A DNA stretch of 46,408 bases. Source: an uncultured Bacteroidota bacterium (lineage in GTDB: Bacteria > Bacteroidota > Bacteroidia > Flavobacteriales > Flavobacteriaceae). The stretch covers positions 1 to 46,408 of the forward strand of contig CACIHJ010000008.1 of the NCBI GenBank assembly GCA_902586435.1, in the 5' to 3' direction. Position numbers and translations under genes: made by a program. Below, piece by piece: positions 44,914 through 46,408 of the stretch (the stretch's first letter is position 1; every line of letters starts with the position of its first letter). The notes beneath the pieces were generated by a model. It was not told the origin of the DNA and did not search any database. It was given only the letters and a program-made list of their open reading frames with translations.

Positions 44914-45969
44914 TTAAGACTTAAAATATTCAAGCGTAAAAGAAAAAGTAGTTCCTTTTCCATATTCACTTTCAACAGAAATATTTTCACTGTGAGCCTC
45001 AATAATATGCTTAACAATTGATAGACCTAGTCCCGAACCTCCTTTTTTTCTTGATCTAGTAGCATCAACTCTATAGAATCTTTCAAATAGTCTAGGAATA
45101 TGCTCTTTTGAAATACCTATGCCGTCATCAGATACTCTGATTAAAACTTTATCATCATTTCTTACTAATGAAACCTCTGTCCTTCCACCATCAATTCCAT
45201 ATTTTAATGAGTTTACTAATAAATTAGTTAAGACCTGTAATATTCTTTCTTCATCTGCAAATACATAAATTGGCTTGGAATAATTCTTATCATATATTAA
45301 TGATATATTACTTTTTTCCGATTCTATCTCAATTAAATCAAAAACATTTTGAACTAACTCCACAATATCAAATTTTTTCTTATCTACTATTTTAATACCA
45401 GATTCAAATTGAGTGATTAGATCAAGATCTAATACAATATTTATTAATCTATCTACTCCCTTTGCAGCTCTTTTAAGATATTTGTCTCTGACACTTTTAT
45501 CTTTTAATGCTCCATCTAATAAAGTTAGAATATAGCCTTGAATAGTAAACAAGGGAGTTTTTAATTCATGTGAAACATTTCCAAGAAATTCTTTTCTATA
45601 AGTATCTTGATCTTTTAGAACATTTATCTCTGTAGTTCTTGCTTGAATTAATTTAATTAAATCTATAGTAGCGGCATCAAGATTTAAATTAGAAATATTA
45701 TTATTTAGGTCTGTATCTTTTGAAATTTCTTTAATTAATCTGATAATATCTTTTTTAACAATTCTCTCAATATTCCATTGGATAATGAAAAAAAAAATAA
45801 CAAATAAGGATAATAAGATTATAAAATATTCTAATATAAAATCACTTAAAATAAAAGTATTCTTAAATATTGAGTTCGAAATAAAATAAAATAAACCAAA
45901 AATTAATGTAATTAACAATGAAAACCTTAGAGAATACTTATACCTAGTAAGCTTTAATATAAAACTCAT
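44914..45969 (-). CDS. Sensor histidine kinase (PhoR-like)
   Basis: The 351-residue kinase has two membrane spans (about 14-31 and 44-64) with a very short extracytoplasmic loop, a linker, then the HisKA H-box GNVSHELKTPL with His134. The HATPase domain has NLLVNSLKYG, DDGIGISKEHIPRLFERFYR and GGSGLGLSIV. The tiny outer loop suggests membrane or internal sensing. It starts 2 bases after the response-regulator gene, its clear partner. Confidence 0.94.
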   Translation of the reverse strand: MSFILKLTRYKYSLRFSLLITLIFGLFYFISNSIFKNTFILSDFILEYFIILLSLFVIFFFIIQWNIERIVKKDIIRLIKEISKDTDLNNNISNLNLDAATIDLIKLIQARTTEINVLKDQDTYRKEFLGNVSHELKTPLFTIQGYILTLLDGALKDKSVRDKYLKRAAKGVDRLINIVLDLDLITQFESGIKIVDKKKFDIVELVQNVFDLIEIESEKSNISLIYDKNYSKPIYVFADEERILQVLTNLLVNSLKYGIDGGRTEVSLVRNDDKVLIRVSDDGIGISKEHIPRLFERFYRVDATRSRKKGGSGLGLSIVKHIIEAHSENISVESEYGKGTTFSFTLEYFKS

Positions 45970-45971
45970 TG

Positions 45972-46408
45972 CTATTGATTAACAAATTTATAACCAACCC
46001 CTTTTACAGTTTTAAAATAGCTATCCCCTATTTTTTCTCTTAGTTTTCTCATATGGACATCAATAGTTCTATCTCCTACCACTACATCTGAACCCCATAT
46101 AGATTGCATAATTTTTTCTCTTTTAAATACTTTTTCAGGTTTGGACGCTAATAAATACAGAAGTTCAAATTCTTTTCTAGGAAGGATAAGTGGTTTTCCA
46201 GAAACTTTCACCTTATACTCATCTCTATCTATCACTAGATTTCCAACTTCAATAGTTGATTCTAAAATACTTTCTTTTTTTAGCCTTCTTAAAAGACCTT
46301 TTACTTTAGATAAAAAAACTTTTGGTTTAACAGGCTTAGTGATATAGTCATCTGCACCTGCATCATATGCCGCTACATGAGAATAGTCTTCTCCTCTTGC
46401 TGTTAAGA
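45972..46408 (-). CDS. OmpR/PhoB-type response regulator (partial)
   Basis: The frame is open from the stop at 45972 to the window edge, 145 codons. The visible part holds the end of a receiver domain (LTARGEDYSHVAAYDAGADD and the YITKP lysine) and a winged-helix domain (PRKEFELLYLLASKPEKVFK, DRTIDVHMRKLREKIGD, KTVKGVGYKF). The phosphorylated Asp lies outside the window. It is the partner of the adjacent kinase. Confidence 0.94.
   Translation of the reverse strand, partial: LTARGEDYSHVAAYDAGADDYITKPVKPKVFLSKVKGLLRRLKKESILESTIEVGNLVIDRDEYKVKVSGKPLILPRKEFELLYLLASKPEKVFKREKIMQSIWGSDVVVGDRTIDVHMRKLREKIGDSYFKTVKGVGYKFVNQ

Noticed and set aside
44901-45017. N-terminal extension of the ATL gene
   Set aside because: It overlaps the 3' end of the histidine kinase by over 100 bases and adds sequence unlike the family.

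Overview
The window is an AT-rich chromosomal segment of a bacterium in the Bacteroidota, most likely a marine Flavobacteriia. The evidence is a SusC/SusD pair, a trpEGDCFBA operon, a mevalonate pathway, several promoters matching the Bacteroidota -7 box TAnnTTTG, few Shine-Dalgarno sequences, and tRNA genes without encoded CCA. Genes are tightly packed and no gap exceeds 300 bases.

Layout. (1) 1-3715, minus: the translation core tuf, tRNA-Trp, secE, nusG, rplK, rplA, rplJ (cut by the window start). (2) 3845-6183, plus: two small membrane proteins and a lipoprotein subtilase. (3) 6188-10392: rlmN, an atypical SDR and a KdgF-like cupin (minus), divergent from a Na+/solute symporter and a cold-shock gene (plus). 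The cupin, SDR and symporter together resemble uronate catabolism. (4) 10493-27097, minus: SusC, SusD, a terminator hairpin, then VCBS/ASPIC lipoprotein 1, a 190-aa lipoprotein, VCBS/ASPIC lipoproteins 2 and 3, a lipoprotein vanadium-type haloperoxidase with an intact vanadate site, and an 80-aa membrane protein. (5) 27263-28565, minus: four tRNAs (Thr-TGT, Tyr, Gly, Thr-GGT) followed after 24 bases by a PfkB sugar kinase. (6) 28644-31852, minus: xerC, rpsU, and an operon of rhodanese, PspC-like protein and AGCS symporter. (7) 31996-38788, plus: two tiny membrane proteins, then the trp operon preceded by a leader peptide with tandem Trp codons and an intrinsic terminator. (8) 38790-46408, minus: an unknown lipoprotein and secreted protein, mevalonate kinase, diphosphomevalonate decarboxylase, a ferredoxin-NADP reductase-like flavoprotein, a NifU-domain protein, Mrp, an alkyltransferase-like protein, and a PhoR-like kinase with its response regulator (cut by the window end).

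Two points stand out. First, the blocks xerC-tRNAs and tuf-tRNATrp-secE, which I recall as contiguous in many Flavobacteriia, are separated here by about 24 kb of accessory genes (SusCD/VCBS/haloperoxidase, uronate-like module, peptidase, sugar kinase). Second, the SusCD/VCBS/haloperoxidase locus looks like one functional unit for an unknown surface substrate: it has no glycoside hydrolase, but it has three large Ca2+-binding propeller lipoproteins and one oxidative enzyme. The trp attenuator is a third, independently testable system.
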